Both the position numbers and the translations under genes were made by a program. Shown here piece by piece: positions 8,233 through 15,576 of a stretch of 64,000 nt of DNA; position 1 is the first letter of the stretch, and the number at the start of each line of letters is the position of its first letter. The notes beneath the pieces are model-generated. The model was not told where the DNA came from and ran no database searches. It saw only the letters and a list, made by a program, of their open reading frames with translations. This DNA is from Microvirga subterranea (lineage in GTDB: Bacteria; Pseudomonadota; Alphaproteobacteria; Rhizobiales; Beijerinckiaceae): assembly GCF_003350535.1 (NCBI RefSeq), contig NZ_QQBB01000007.1, positions 62,001 to 126,000 on the forward strand. Reading direction: 5' to 3'.

Positions 8233-9066
8233 ATGCAGTCCTCTGCCGCGCTCAAGTTCGCCAACCCCTCCTTTGAGCCTCACCCGGTCGAAATCATCGA
8301 AGGCGCGCTCAATTCGGGCGTCCTGATCCTGTGCGACCACGCCTCGAATGCGGTGCCGCCGGACCTGTCCGATCTCGGACTGCCGGCCGAGCAGTTCGAG
8401 CGCCACATCGCCTACGACATCGGCGCCGCCGCGGTGACCCGGTCTCTCGCCCGCAGGCTCCGGGCGCCGGCGATCCTCACTCGGTTCTCGCGGCTGATCA
8501 TCGATCCCAACCGGGGCCGGGACGATCCGACCCTAGTGATGCGCCTCTCGGACGGGGCGGTCGTGCCCGGCAACGCCGCGGTGGACGAAGCCGAGGTGGC
8601 GGCGCGCATCGCGCGCTTCTACGACCCCTACGACGCGGCGATCACGGCGGCGATCGAGACGGCCATGAAAGCGGGCCACCCGCCGGTGATCGTGACGGTG
8701 CACAGCTTCACGCCGATCTGGCGCGGCTGGCCGCGCCCCTGGCACGTGGGCATCCTGTGGGACGCCGACGACCGCTTCGCCCGCCCCCTGCTCGACGGCC
8801 TGTCGGCGGAGGACGGACTCGTGGTCGGCGACAACGAGCCCTATGATGGGGCCCTGGCCGGCGACACGGTCGACCGCCATGCAACCGCCCGAGGTCTCGC
8901 CAATGCGCTGATCGAGATCCGGCAGGACCTGATCGCGTCGGACGGGGGCGCCGAGGAATGGGCCGAGCGCTTCGCCCGCCTCCTCAAGCCTCTCGCTGCC
9001 CGGGAGAGCCTGCGCTCTCCGAAGGTTCACGCATCGCGGACCCGCGAGCGGCTGCGCCGGCACTGA
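8233..9066 (+). CDS. N-formylglutamate amidohydrolase family protein (second copy)
   Basis: A 277-residue homologue of the protein at 2658-3548 but clearly diverged. Motifs are LILCDHASNAVPP (metal His), LIIDPNRGRDDPTLV (Asn-Arg) and VTVHSFTPIWRG (second His). The family hydrolyses N-formyl amino acids. The start is ATG 8233 (MQSSAALKF); the 33 open codons upstream cross the divergent promoter. The DUF1244 gene follows after 12 bp, so the two are probably co-transcribed. Confidence 0.85.
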   Translation: MQSSAALKFANPSFEPHPVEIIEGALNSGVLILCDHASNAVPPDLSDLGLPAEQFERHIAYDIGAAAVTRSLARRLRAPAILTRFSRLIIDPNRGRDDPTLVMRLSDGAVVPGNAAVDEAEVAARIARFYDPYDAAITAAIETAMKAGHPPVIVTVHSFTPIWRGWPRPWHVGILWDADDRFARPLLDGLSAEDGLVVGDNEPYDGALAGDTVDRHATARGLANALIEIRQDLIASDGGAEEWAERFARLLKPLAARESLRSPKVHASRTRERLRRH

Positions 9067-9078
9067 GGGAGGGAACCC

Positions 9079-9384
9079 ATGAAGCACATCGACGCCGTCA
9101 CCCGGACCGAGCTGGAGGCCGCCGCCTTCCGCAGGCTGCTGGAGCATCTGCGCCAGCGCACCGACGTGCAGAACATCGACCTCATGAATCTCGCCGGGTT
9201 TTGCCGCAACTGCCTATCGAACTGGCTGAAGGACGCCGCCGACGAACGCGGGGTTTCCCTCTCGAAGGACGAGAGCCGGACTTACGTCTACGGCATGCCC
9301 TACGAGGAATGGAAGGAGCGCCACCAGCGCGAGGCGACGGCCACGCAGCTGAAGGCCTTTGAGGAATCGAAGCCGTCGCATTAA
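9079..9384 (+). CDS. DUF1244 family protein
   Basis: A 101-residue soluble protein. The central NLAGFCRNCLSNWL segment with paired Cys and the YVYGMPYEEWKERH segment are the conserved core of DUF1244, a small alpha-helical family widespread in alpha- and gammaproteobacteria with no established function. An AGGGAGG Shine-Dalgarno sequence lies 7 bases upstream. It is likely in an operon with the amidohydrolase before it and possibly with gapR after it (61 bp). Confidence 0.88.
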   Translation: MKHIDAVTRTELEAAAFRRLLEHLRQRTDVQNIDLMNLAGFCRNCLSNWLKDAADERGVSLSKDESRTYVYGMPYEEWKERHQREATATQLKAFEESKPSH

Positions 9385-9445
9385 AGCGGCCTCAACCAAA
9401 TGGACGTAACCCTGGCCGCAATGGCATCTATCAAAGGCTGAACCT

Positions 9446-9706
9446 ATGGACGACGCAGCATTTCAAACCGAATCGGTCGCCGCCGACCAGCTCAAGGCCT
9501 TCATCGAGCGCATCGAGCGCCTGGAGGAGGAGAAGGCCGGCATCGCGGGCGACATCAAGGACGTCTACGCCGAGGCCAAGGGCAACGGCTTCGACACCAA
9601 GGTGCTCCGCAAGATCATCGCCCTCCGCAAGCGCGACTACGCCGAGCGCCAGGAGGAGGAGGCCATCCTCGAGCTCTACATGCAGGCGCTCGGAATGACG
9701 ATCTAG
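9446..9706 (+). CDS. gapR: GapR-like DNA-binding protein (DUF2312)
   Basis: An 86-residue protein of DUF2312, very close to the family standard: [20 protein letters not shown], then [20 protein letters not shown] and KIIALRKRD. In Caulobacter GapR is an essential nucleoid protein that binds overtwisted, AT-rich DNA ahead of replication and transcription and stimulates topoisomerases. The long helices and basic C-terminal half are consistent. It is the last conserved gene before the accessory island. Confidence 0.93.
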   Translation: MDDAAFQTESVAADQLKAFIERIERLEEEKAGIAGDIKDVYAEAKGNGFDTKVLRKIIALRKRDYAERQEEEAILELYMQALGMTI

Positions 9707-9714
9707 TTTCACAG

Positions 9715-9746
9715 GTGTTGCGCATGAGGAATCCCATGCGCAACAC
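9715..9746. terminator. perfect 12-bp hairpin just after gapR
   Basis: GTGTTGCGCATG and CATGCGCAACAC are separated by 8 bases. The hairpin begins 8 bp after the gapR stop. There is no T-run, so it may be a Rho-dependent end, an mRNA-stabilising hairpin or a processing site rather than an intrinsic terminator. Confidence 0.5.
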
Positions 9747-10588
9747 GCGTGGAATTAGACGCGGGAGAAGCAATACATAGGAGACGAAGGTAACTGGCGG
9801 ATCTGCCACCCGCGACGGGTATCCAGATTCTGATAGGGCTGGGTGCCGTCCGGCCGGCGCGCCCTCCATAGCGCCGTAGCCGGCCGGACGGCACCCAGCC
9901 CGCCCCCCTGCCATAGAACAGCAACAGTATGCCCATAGCTCTGCTGTGCCGTTGAGACCCGTGCACGGCGGGATGGCAGGCACTCGACTCGGCATCGTCC
10001 GGTCCAAACTAGCGCTGGGTTCGGATCTTCGGTCAGTGCAGGCGCTGTAGGGAGAGGGAGGTAATAGCCTTTACGCGTGCTTGCAGAAGAGCCAGGGTTT
10101 CCCTTGATGTGCTTGGAAACCGGGGAGCCTCGTCGCTCTAACGGACGCGGTTTCTATCGTTCGATCGAAATGAAAATCAGGTCCGGGAATAAAAGGGCTC
10201 TCCGAACGGACTGCGACTGCCGCTACCATATCGATTTTGCCAGTAACGGTTTCCCTCTACATGCCCTCTGGGTCCACTGTTTTACCTCCTAGGTAACGGC
10301 AGCCGAACTGCTCGCCTCCCTGAGGCTGAACCGTGTCTCATATACTTTACTGTTCGGATTCCGCTATTCGTTGAGGACAGTGGCAGTGGATGAATGGGCT
10401 GAGAGGTGGTAAGGCCTAAGATAGGAGCACGATCCTCCTGAGGTTAGCTTCAGGCCTTTAAGCCTTATGATTCGGAAGCCAATCCTTGACTGTGTTCATT
10501 TGCATGGTGTCGAGTACCGTAAGGCCGGTCATGAGGCGAGAAACGCAGTCTCGCAAATGGCCGAGGCGAGGGTCGTAAGCAGGCCAGC
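9747..10588. other. gene-free, AT-richer stretch at the island's left edge
   Basis: No convincing gene is seen in these 840 bp. Base composition is visibly less GC-rich than on the left. Short open frames occur (for example 10077-10292) but lack a ribosome-binding site and any recognisable pattern. The only clear structure is the 23-bp inverted repeat at 9836-9901. This looks like non-coding or decayed DNA at the border of an inserted segment. Confidence 0.6.
9836..9901. repeat. perfect 23-bp inverted repeat with 20-bp spacer
   Basis: The left arm is 9836-9858, starting GGGCTGGGTGCC. The right arm is 9879-9901, ending GGCACCCAGCCC, and is the exact reverse complement. The spacer, 9859-9878, is GC-rich and partly self-complementary (GCGC at both ends). 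No T-run follows. As RNA it would fold into a very stable long hairpin. It lies in an otherwise gene-free stretch. Confidence 0.85.
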
Positions 10589-10915
10589 GTGAACATCTCC
10601 TTTGAAACAAGACTCCTGGTCTCGATCTGCTCGAGTTTACAAGCCGCCGAAGAGGCTCTTGGGGCTTCGGACGCACGAGCGCTTATCTCGACTATCTCGG
10701 ATATTGAGGCCATGGGCACCGCAGAGGAGCTGCTGGCGATGTTCGGAACAAGCGCGAGAATCGTTGGGGATAAATCCATCGAGGTCGGAATTGGCGCACG
10801 TTATCGTGCGACATTCGTGCCCACAGGCATACGCTTCCGCCTTACAGTCGACGGGGTGCCGGATTGGGCAACCGTACGGTACCTGAAGCTGATGGACCTT
10901 TCAAAGCAGTCATGA
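10589..10915 (+). CDS. RelE/HigB-like toxin of a toxin-antitoxin pair
   Basis: A 108-residue protein. It opens with MNISFETRLLVSICSSL, carries a helical middle and ends with the beta-sheet pattern RYRATFVPTG and VRYLKLMDLSKQS. This matches the RelE-superfamily plasmid-killer (HigB) form, where the usual text is YRIIFEP followed by a ...ImDitkH-like end. Such toxins cut ribosome-bound mRNA. The stop overlaps the start of the next gene (ATGA), the standard toxin-first arrangement of HigBA-type modules. The central basic residues are few, so activity cannot be assumed. Confidence 0.7.
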   Translation: MNISFETRLLVSICSSLQAAEEALGASDARALISTISDIEAMGTAEELLAMFGTSARIVGDKSIEVGIGARYRATFVPTGIRFRLTVDGVPDWATVRYLKLMDLSKQS

Positions 10916-12009
10916 CGCAGGAACAAGCCTTCGAACGCGACTGGTTCTCGATGCCGGGAGACACGCTGCTTTCCTTGATGGAGCGCCGAAACGTGTCGGC
11001 GCACGAGCTTGCCGAGGGATTGGTCGGTGGCATGGATGCCGTTCGTGGTCTCTTGGCGGGATCGTGCCGGATCGATGCACGCCTGGCGGAGGAACTCGCC
11101 TTTGCCCTCGGGGGCTCTGCTGAGTTCTGGCTGCGGCGCCAAGCCAATTTCGACGAGTCCTTGGCCCGGGTGGTCAGCATGATCTATCCCAACGAAGGCG
11201 AGGAGTGGCTTAAGCGTGTCCCAGTGCCAGGCTCAAGGGCGAAAGGTCGGCTCAGCGAACCGCAGCGACGTGACGAGGTCCGCCGGCGTCTCGTCTTCTT
11301 CAACGTGAACAGCCTGCAAGCCTGGATGCGGCGTTACGGCTCCATCCGTAGCGAGACGCAATTCCGCACGTCTCCAACACTCCTCTCGGACGATGGGGCT
11401 GTGTCCATGTGGCTTCGGCAAGGCGAGTTGGAGGCGGCGTTGCTGCCCTCCAAGCCATGGAATGCGGAAGGTCTTCGAGATAGGCTCGGCGCCATACGCA
11501 GTCTCAGCAGGATTGGGCATCCGACACGCTTCCTGCCGAAGCTCAGGGACTTGCTCGCCGAGGTTGGCGTCGCCCTAGTAGCAGTTCGGGCGCCAACAGG
11601 ATGCAGGGCAAGCGGTGCGACCCGCATGATCTCTGCCGACAAGGCGATGATCCTCATGAGCTTCCGCCATCGGGCCGACGATCACTTCTGGTTCACGCTA
11701 TTCCATGAGATCGGACACCTTCTCCTGCATGGTGGCCAAACCTTCATCGATGATGAGGAGACATTCCAAGACGATCCCGAGCGCGAGGCAAACGAGTTCG
11801 CTCGCGGCTGCATCGTTCCGGCGCAGCGACAGTCTGAATTCGAGTGTCTGCGGCCCGAAAGGAAGTCCGTGCTTCGCTTCAGTGTCTCTGTCGGGACCGC
11901 GCCTGGCCTCATCGTCGGCCAGATGCAGCACCGGAAGATGATTGGTCACGATCGGCTCAATAGCCTCAAGCGTCGCTGGACTTGGAGTGAACTCGAGTCC
12001 GTTCTCTAG
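10912..12009 (+). CDS. HigA-like antitoxin: XRE helix-turn-helix plus ImmA/IrrE metallopeptidase
   Basis: A 365-residue two-domain protein. Residues about 15-85 form an XRE/HigA DNA-binding domain (PGDTLLSLMERRNVSAHELAE, then AFALGGSAEFWLRRQANF, typical of addiction-module antidotes). The C-terminal half is an ImmA/IrrE domain with the zinc motif FHEIGHLLLHGG and the downstream EREANEFARGCIVP. Such proteins repress their own operon and neutralise the toxin; the peptidase may act as a damage- or phage-sensing switch. The start ATG 10912 overlaps the toxin stop by 4 bp. The stop shares a CTAG palindrome with the stop of the convergent gene. Confidence 0.85.
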   Translation: MTQEQAFERDWFSMPGDTLLSLMERRNVSAHELAEGLVGGMDAVRGLLAGSCRIDARLAEELAFALGGSAEFWLRRQANFDESLARVVSMIYPNEGEEWLKRVPVPGSRAKGRLSEPQRRDEVRRRLVFFNVNSLQAWMRRYGSIRSETQFRTSPTLLSDDGAVSMWLRQGELEAALLPSKPWNAEGLRDRLGAIRSLSRIGHPTRFLPKLRDLLAEVGVALVAVRAPTGCRASGATRMISADKAMILMSFRHRADDHFWFTLFHEIGHLLLHGGQTFIDDEETFQDDPEREANEFARGCIVPAQRQSEFECLRPERKSVLRFSVSVGTAPGLIVGQMQHRKMIGHDRLNSLKRRWTWSELESVL

Positions 12010-12917
12010 CCCTTGTAGTGAACAAAAGTCATGGGGCTCTTCTGCCAGTTGCAAAGGGCATCCTCCATGACTGTCATGCCAACACCCAGTTCAATGTCGA
12101 GTGCATCGAGCTGTGCCTGAAGGTGTCGGTTTGTCGAGGGGCCGTTCCTCACTCCATCGAAAAGAAGGCGCGCGCCCGCAGCCGGACCAGTCGCCCCGTT
12201 CAGGTATGCTGAGCCGGCTGTGATGGGCGCAATCCCATAGCGCCCGATCAGCGATAGGTAGTCGAACTTCGCCAAGCGCCCGAAGGTCGGTATGGGCAAA
12301 TCCTGATAGAGCGCATCAAAGATTCGGTGAGGATCGTTACCCGCATGTCGCACGATGTTCCCGAAGAAACTTGCATGGCCCTGAAGTCCAATCCATCGGA
12401 TGTACCCTTCCACCACCCGGCTCATGGGACGGCTCGCGTCCGGACGTAGGCTTTCGTACTTCCGGTGGTTCCCGAACTTGCCCCTGACATTTTGCCAATT
12501 CGCGGCCAGCCACGCAGTGAAGGATCCAGGGTTAGCAGTGACCGTCGCCCAGTCCCAAGTTCCTTGACCCAACTTACCATAGACGTCCCGCAGGCGGAGC
12601 CAGCCAGTGTCTGCGGGGCGGGCGAAGTGCGTCATGAGAAATATCAGCCAAGCAGCCTCGTCGAAGTTGTCACGCTGTACATGGTAGGCAACCGCGCGCT
12701 CCGCATCGAATGAGGGATGATTGGGATCTGCACGATCGGGCGAGATCCGCTTGCGCTGAACCAGTTGGTAATACCGCTCGCGGCGCAGGCTCGCGACGAA
12801 TTGCATTGCTAGCGTTTCAAGCGCCTGTTGGTTCGCGATGCCCGGTAGCGGTTGTGCATGATTGCGGAGCGCGGCTGCAATTCGTGTCCGCTCGTTACCC
12901 CAAGTTGGCCAAGTCAC
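12006..12917 (-). CDS. alpha-glutamyl/putrescinyl thymine pyrophosphorylase clade 3-like protein
   Basis: A 303-residue protein of the DNA-glycosylase-like (helix-hairpin-helix) superfamily linked to hypermodified pyrimidines. Recognisable landmarks are DEAAWLIFLMTHFAR, FGNHRKYESLRP, FGRLAKFDYLSLIGRYG, YLNGATGPAAGARLLF and the C-terminal EDALCNWQKSP. In phages, relatives attach amino-acid or polyamine groups to activated 5-hydroxymethyl pyrimidines. The bacterial clade has no settled function. The start is GTG 12917, with AAGGGA upstream. It follows a thymidylate-synthase-fold gene by 23 bp on the same strand, so the two form an operon. The family call is from memory of these motifs, not from a search. 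Confidence 0.68.
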   Translation of the reverse strand: MTWPTWGNERTRIAAALRNHAQPLPGIANQQALETLAMQFVASLRRERYYQLVQRKRISPDRADPNHPSFDAERAVAYHVQRDNFDEAAWLIFLMTHFARPADTGWLRLRDVYGKLGQGTWDWATVTANPGSFTAWLAANWQNVRGKFGNHRKYESLRPDASRPMSRVVEGYIRWIGLQGHASFFGNIVRHAGNDPHRIFDALYQDLPIPTFGRLAKFDYLSLIGRYGIAPITAGSAYLNGATGPAAGARLLFDGVRNGPSTNRHLQAQLDALDIELGVGMTVMEDALCNWQKSPMTFVHYKG

Positions 12918-12940
12918 CTAGATATTCCCTTGTTTCAGTC

Positions 12941-13930
12941 TCACCGTGGCGTCGGCGCCCGTTTCCTCATTTCGCGTCGTCCGTCGATGAACATGCGGTA
13001 CATAGGATGGGCGAATTCGCCCTTGAGCTCATTGAGCCTATGCTCATCTCTTTCCCAGTGGACCTGAATAAGGCGAACGATGTCTGCCCAATAAGGATCT
13101 GACAGGAGATCGGAGGCAACTAAGCGTTCCCCGTTGCGGATCCGCTTCTCGACAGCGAGCAGAGTATCAACTAGGGCAAACGGATCCCCCTCGGGCATGG
13201 GGGGCATCTCAACAACCTTCTGATGCCCTTCCTCAACGTAATGTCGCGCCTCCTCAGCAGTATCGTCGTAGAGATGCATGCTTCCGACATAATGGAGGTA
13301 GTTACCGAGATCAGCCCCAAGCCTCCGTGCCACCATCTCCTGGAGCATGGTGAAGCAGAAGACATCGTGAGGCAGCCCCCTGAAGGCGTCGTTCGAACGC
13401 AAATTTGCAGACAGGTGAAGCCTGCCTTCGCGTAAGTGAAACTGGAGACTAATCGTACAGGGTGTCTCCGGATAGACGAACGATGGGTCATCGGTTTCTG
13501 GATAATCCAGTGCAATATCTTCGGCATTGAAGAGCTGGATTACCGCGCGTCTGGAGGACGGTTTCCATCGCAGGAGCTTCGTGACATTCGCTATCTGATC
13601 CAGATTGTTTCGCATCGAGAACAGGCGTGGGCCGTAGGCCCCGGGGACTACACCCTCAATTGCTTCCTTTCTGTAGGCGCGGATGTAAGGCTCGATGAAT
13701 TCGAGCTTGTCTGAGCCGGCCAAGTACCAAAGCAGCTCACCGAGCGCGCTGAACAGCTTGCCTCGGTTTTCGGAGCGGCTGAGCCTCGACCTCGGCTTCG
13801 TGATACACAGCGCCGTCCCGAGCATTTCCATATTTGAACCGCGCGTTCCGACGTTGCGGTCCTTGCTGCCCAAGAGAGCCTGGTAGAGATCGATCAGGAC
13901 CTCATCCAAACTCTCACCCGTGAATTCCAT
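12941..13930 (-). CDS. thymidylate-synthase-fold enzyme, probable pyrimidine-nucleotide hydroxymethylase/methylase
   Basis: A 329-residue ThyA-fold protein. Conserved elements (numbering from ATG 13930): Glu65 in GELLWYL, Arg-Arg 127-128 in SSRRAV, catalytic Cys158 in ETPCT, Arg178-Ser179 and Asp181 in LRSNDAF, and the SMHLY His/Tyr. Two usual residues differ. The His after the catalytic Cys is Thr. The Asn of GLPFN that reads the 4-keto group of dUMP is Asp (GLPHD), the residue found in dCMP hydroxymethylases such as T4 gp42. A dCMP-type substrate is therefore inferred. An in-frame TTG at 13963 could extend the N-terminus by 11 residues. First gene of the operon with the pyrophosphorylase-like gene. 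Confidence 0.8.
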   Translation of the reverse strand: MEFTGESLDEVLIDLYQALLGSKDRNVGTRGSNMEMLGTALCITKPRSRLSRSENRGKLFSALGELLWYLAGSDKLEFIEPYIRAYRKEAIEGVVPGAYGPRLFSMRNNLDQIANVTKLLRWKPSSRRAVIQLFNAEDIALDYPETDDPSFVYPETPCTISLQFHLREGRLHLSANLRSNDAFRGLPHDVFCFTMLQEMVARRLGADLGNYLHYVGSMHLYDDTAEEARHYVEEGHQKVVEMPPMPEGDPFALVDTLLAVEKRIRNGERLVASDLLSDPYWADIVRLIQVHWERDEHRLNELKGEFAHPMYRMFIDGRREMRKRAPTPR

Positions 13931-14319
13931 ATCGTCCTGCTCGGAGTATCCTCGAGGCGCCAACCGCCATGAGAAGGGTTAGTAAACGGAGTTGATCGCG
14001 GAATGTGAATTTCATCTTATGTGCTATCGGCGCGTCCACGATCAAGTGCTACTTTCTGAGGTGCTGTGAGCCCTAGCACTCCATCAGTTTCTGCACTGTC
14101 CGTCGCCCTATGACCGCTGGTTGCACATTCGCGAAGTAGATCGAATGTCAGCTCCTGCTGAGAACCCCGGACGTTCTTGTGAGGCACGGATCATTTCCTC
14201 TTGACCCTGAGCGGCCGTTCCGATCGTGACTGCCGCTAGCTAATCTGAGACTCATCCGCCGCATGGGCTAGTCCCTACGTGGCACGGGCAAGATGGTCGG
14301 GATCAGGAGGCATGAACGC
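13931..14319. other. intergenic stretch upstream of the TS-like operon
   Basis: No gene is seen in these 389 bp. It is AT-richer than the surroundings and must hold the promoter of the TS-like operon. I could not identify a clear -35/-10 pair or operator. Confidence 0.5.
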
Positions 14320-14460
14320 ATGAAGGAAGGCGGAGAACCCCAACCCGCCCCGGTCACGAAGGCCCAAAGGTTTGGGGAGCCCCCGGCGAGCTGGGCTTTG
14401 TTGCGCTGGATCCGCCCAGGCAGATCACCATTCGAGCAGGCGGACGCATCAGGCGGCTGA
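14320..14460 (+). CDS. possible small protein, 46 residues
   Basis: The open frame starts MKEGGEPQPAPVTKAQRFG and ends EQADASGG. A perfect AGGAGG (14305-14310) lies 9 bases before the ATG. The protein is Pro-rich at first, then has a short Trp-containing helix-like part (WALLRWIRP). No family is recognised. An ATG at 14312 is too close to the AGGAGG and stops after three codons. It may be a decayed piece of a larger gene at the right edge of the island. Confidence 0.3.
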   Translation: MKEGGEPQPAPVTKAQRFGEPPASWALLRWIRPGRSPFEQADASGG

Positions 14461-14475
14461 CCCGCTGGAGAAAGC

Positions 14476-14658
14476 CTAGGGGCAGGACTGATACGACGCA
14501 GTCACGTTCGTGGCCAGGGCCTGGCCGGAGCAACAGGCGCGGGACGGATCCTTGCCCATGACGGCCTTCGGCAGGCCCTTCCCTGCGAAGGCAGGCGTCT
14601 GGGAGAGGACCGCCCCCGCGCCGCCGAGGACGGCTGGGAAGCGGCGGCGGTCAGTCAT
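14476..14658 (-). pseudogene. fragment of a DUF411 metal-binding protein gene
   Basis: 60 codons. The first 40 match the N-terminus of the DUF411 protein at 16182-16671: RR signal peptide, then GLPKAVMGKDPSRACC compared with SLPKMTVTKDPSCGCC. The first Cys of the CGCC site is Arg here. After the CC pair the similarity stops and the frame ends. It is probably a remnant of a duplicated or rearranged copy; it lies at the border between the accessory island and the copper genes. Confidence 0.6.
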
Positions 14659-14669
14659 TAAATCCCGGT

Positions 14670-14927
14670 TCAGGCTGCTGTCGGGGTGTAGCCGGCCTCG
14701 GTCACGAGAGCCTTGATGGCGCCCAGATCGGTGCTGCCGCGGACTGAGACAAGCTTGGAGGCCGGGTCGGCGTCCACGCTCGTGCCTGGCAGGCCCGTCT
14801 CGATGGCCTTCTTGATCGTCCCTGCGCAGTGGCCGCAGGTCATGTCCTCGACCCGCAGGGTGAGGGCAGACGGATCACGCTCAAAATTCTGGGTGGTCTG
14901 TGTCTGGTGGATGCTGCATCCGCACAT
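14670..14927 (-). CDS. heavy-metal-associated (HMA) domain copper chaperone
   Basis: An 85-residue cytosolic protein consisting of one HMA ferredoxin-like domain. The metal site is DMTCGHCAGTIKKAI; the fold continues with SVDADPASKLVSVRG and ends AGYTPTAA. A short N-terminal extension adds two Cys and a His (MCGCSIHQ), which could bind a second metal. It resembles CopZ-type Cu(I) chaperones, and the P-type ATPase at 19635-22034 lacks its own HMA domain, so it may deliver copper to that pump. It is divergent from the exported Cys/His-rich gene at 15047. Confidence 0.88.
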   Translation of the reverse strand: MCGCSIHQTQTTQNFERDPSALTLRVEDMTCGHCAGTIKKAIETGLPGTSVDADPASKLVSVRGSTDLGAIKALVTEAGYTPTAA

Positions 14928-15046
14928 CGCGTCTTCTCCGTTTCATGGTGGCGATGAACCAACCGTGCGCCTTCCCACGATGGCAAGGTCAAGCGCTTGT
15001 TCCGCAGGCCTCCCCAGGGAGCATCTTCCGGGATGGGGAACCGATC

Positions 15047-15448
15047 ATGAGAGCGTTCGTTTCCGCCACGACCGCAAGGGATGGTGCCGTGACCTGCCTT
15101 CGCCTCCTGCTCCGCTGCCTGCTGGTCGTGACGGTCGCCCTCGGCCTCGCGAGCGCGCCATTGTCCGCAATGGCACGGGCGGCGGAATCCACCGTCGGAG
15201 CGGAGGCACATCATGGTGGGCCGGACGTGCTGGCGCCGTGGATGCCGGACCACGACCACGCGTCTCCCGCCAAGCACCACGCAATGGGGCAAACCTGCTG
15301 TCATCCCGGCTGCATCATGGCCGTCGTACCTGGTGCGATGAGCCTCACGACCGCCCTCATGTCGTGGGTCGCCGTGCCGATCCCGCGCGATCCGCGAGCA
15401 CCTCCCGCCGCCCCATCGGGCATTGACCGTCCGCCGAAGCACGCCTGA
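15047..15448 (+). CDS. exported Cys/His-rich small protein
   Basis: A 133-residue protein with a long signal sequence (LLLRCLLVVTVALGLASAPLSA). The mature part is rich in His, Met and Cys: PDHDHASPAKHHAMGQTCCHPGCIM, split here as PDHDHASPAKHH and QTCCHPGCIM. This suggests a periplasmic metal-binding or sensing role. Two proteins of the same build lie at 17366 and 63651. No named family is certain. The start ATG 15047 has GGGGAA 6 bases upstream. It precedes the DUF305 gene by 128 bp on the same strand. Confidence 0.7.
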   Translation: MRAFVSATTARDGAVTCLRLLLRCLLVVTVALGLASAPLSAMARAAESTVGAEAHHGGPDVLAPWMPDHDHASPAKHHAMGQTCCHPGCIMAVVPGAMSLTTALMSWVAVPIPRDPRAPPAAPSGIDRPPKHA

Positions 15449-15576
15449 ACCGGGAACGGGGCAGGCACGCCTCGGCGTGGTCTCCCGTTCGCCATGGGAC
15501 CTTGGCCCCTCGGTGCGTCAGGCGCCGTGACCGTGCGGGCCATGAACTCACCGCGCCTGGAATTCGGGAAATCACC

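Noticed and set aside
10077..10292. 71-codon plus-strand frame in the left part of the island
   Set aside because: It starts at a non-ATG codon with no ribosome-binding site, and no family pattern is visible.
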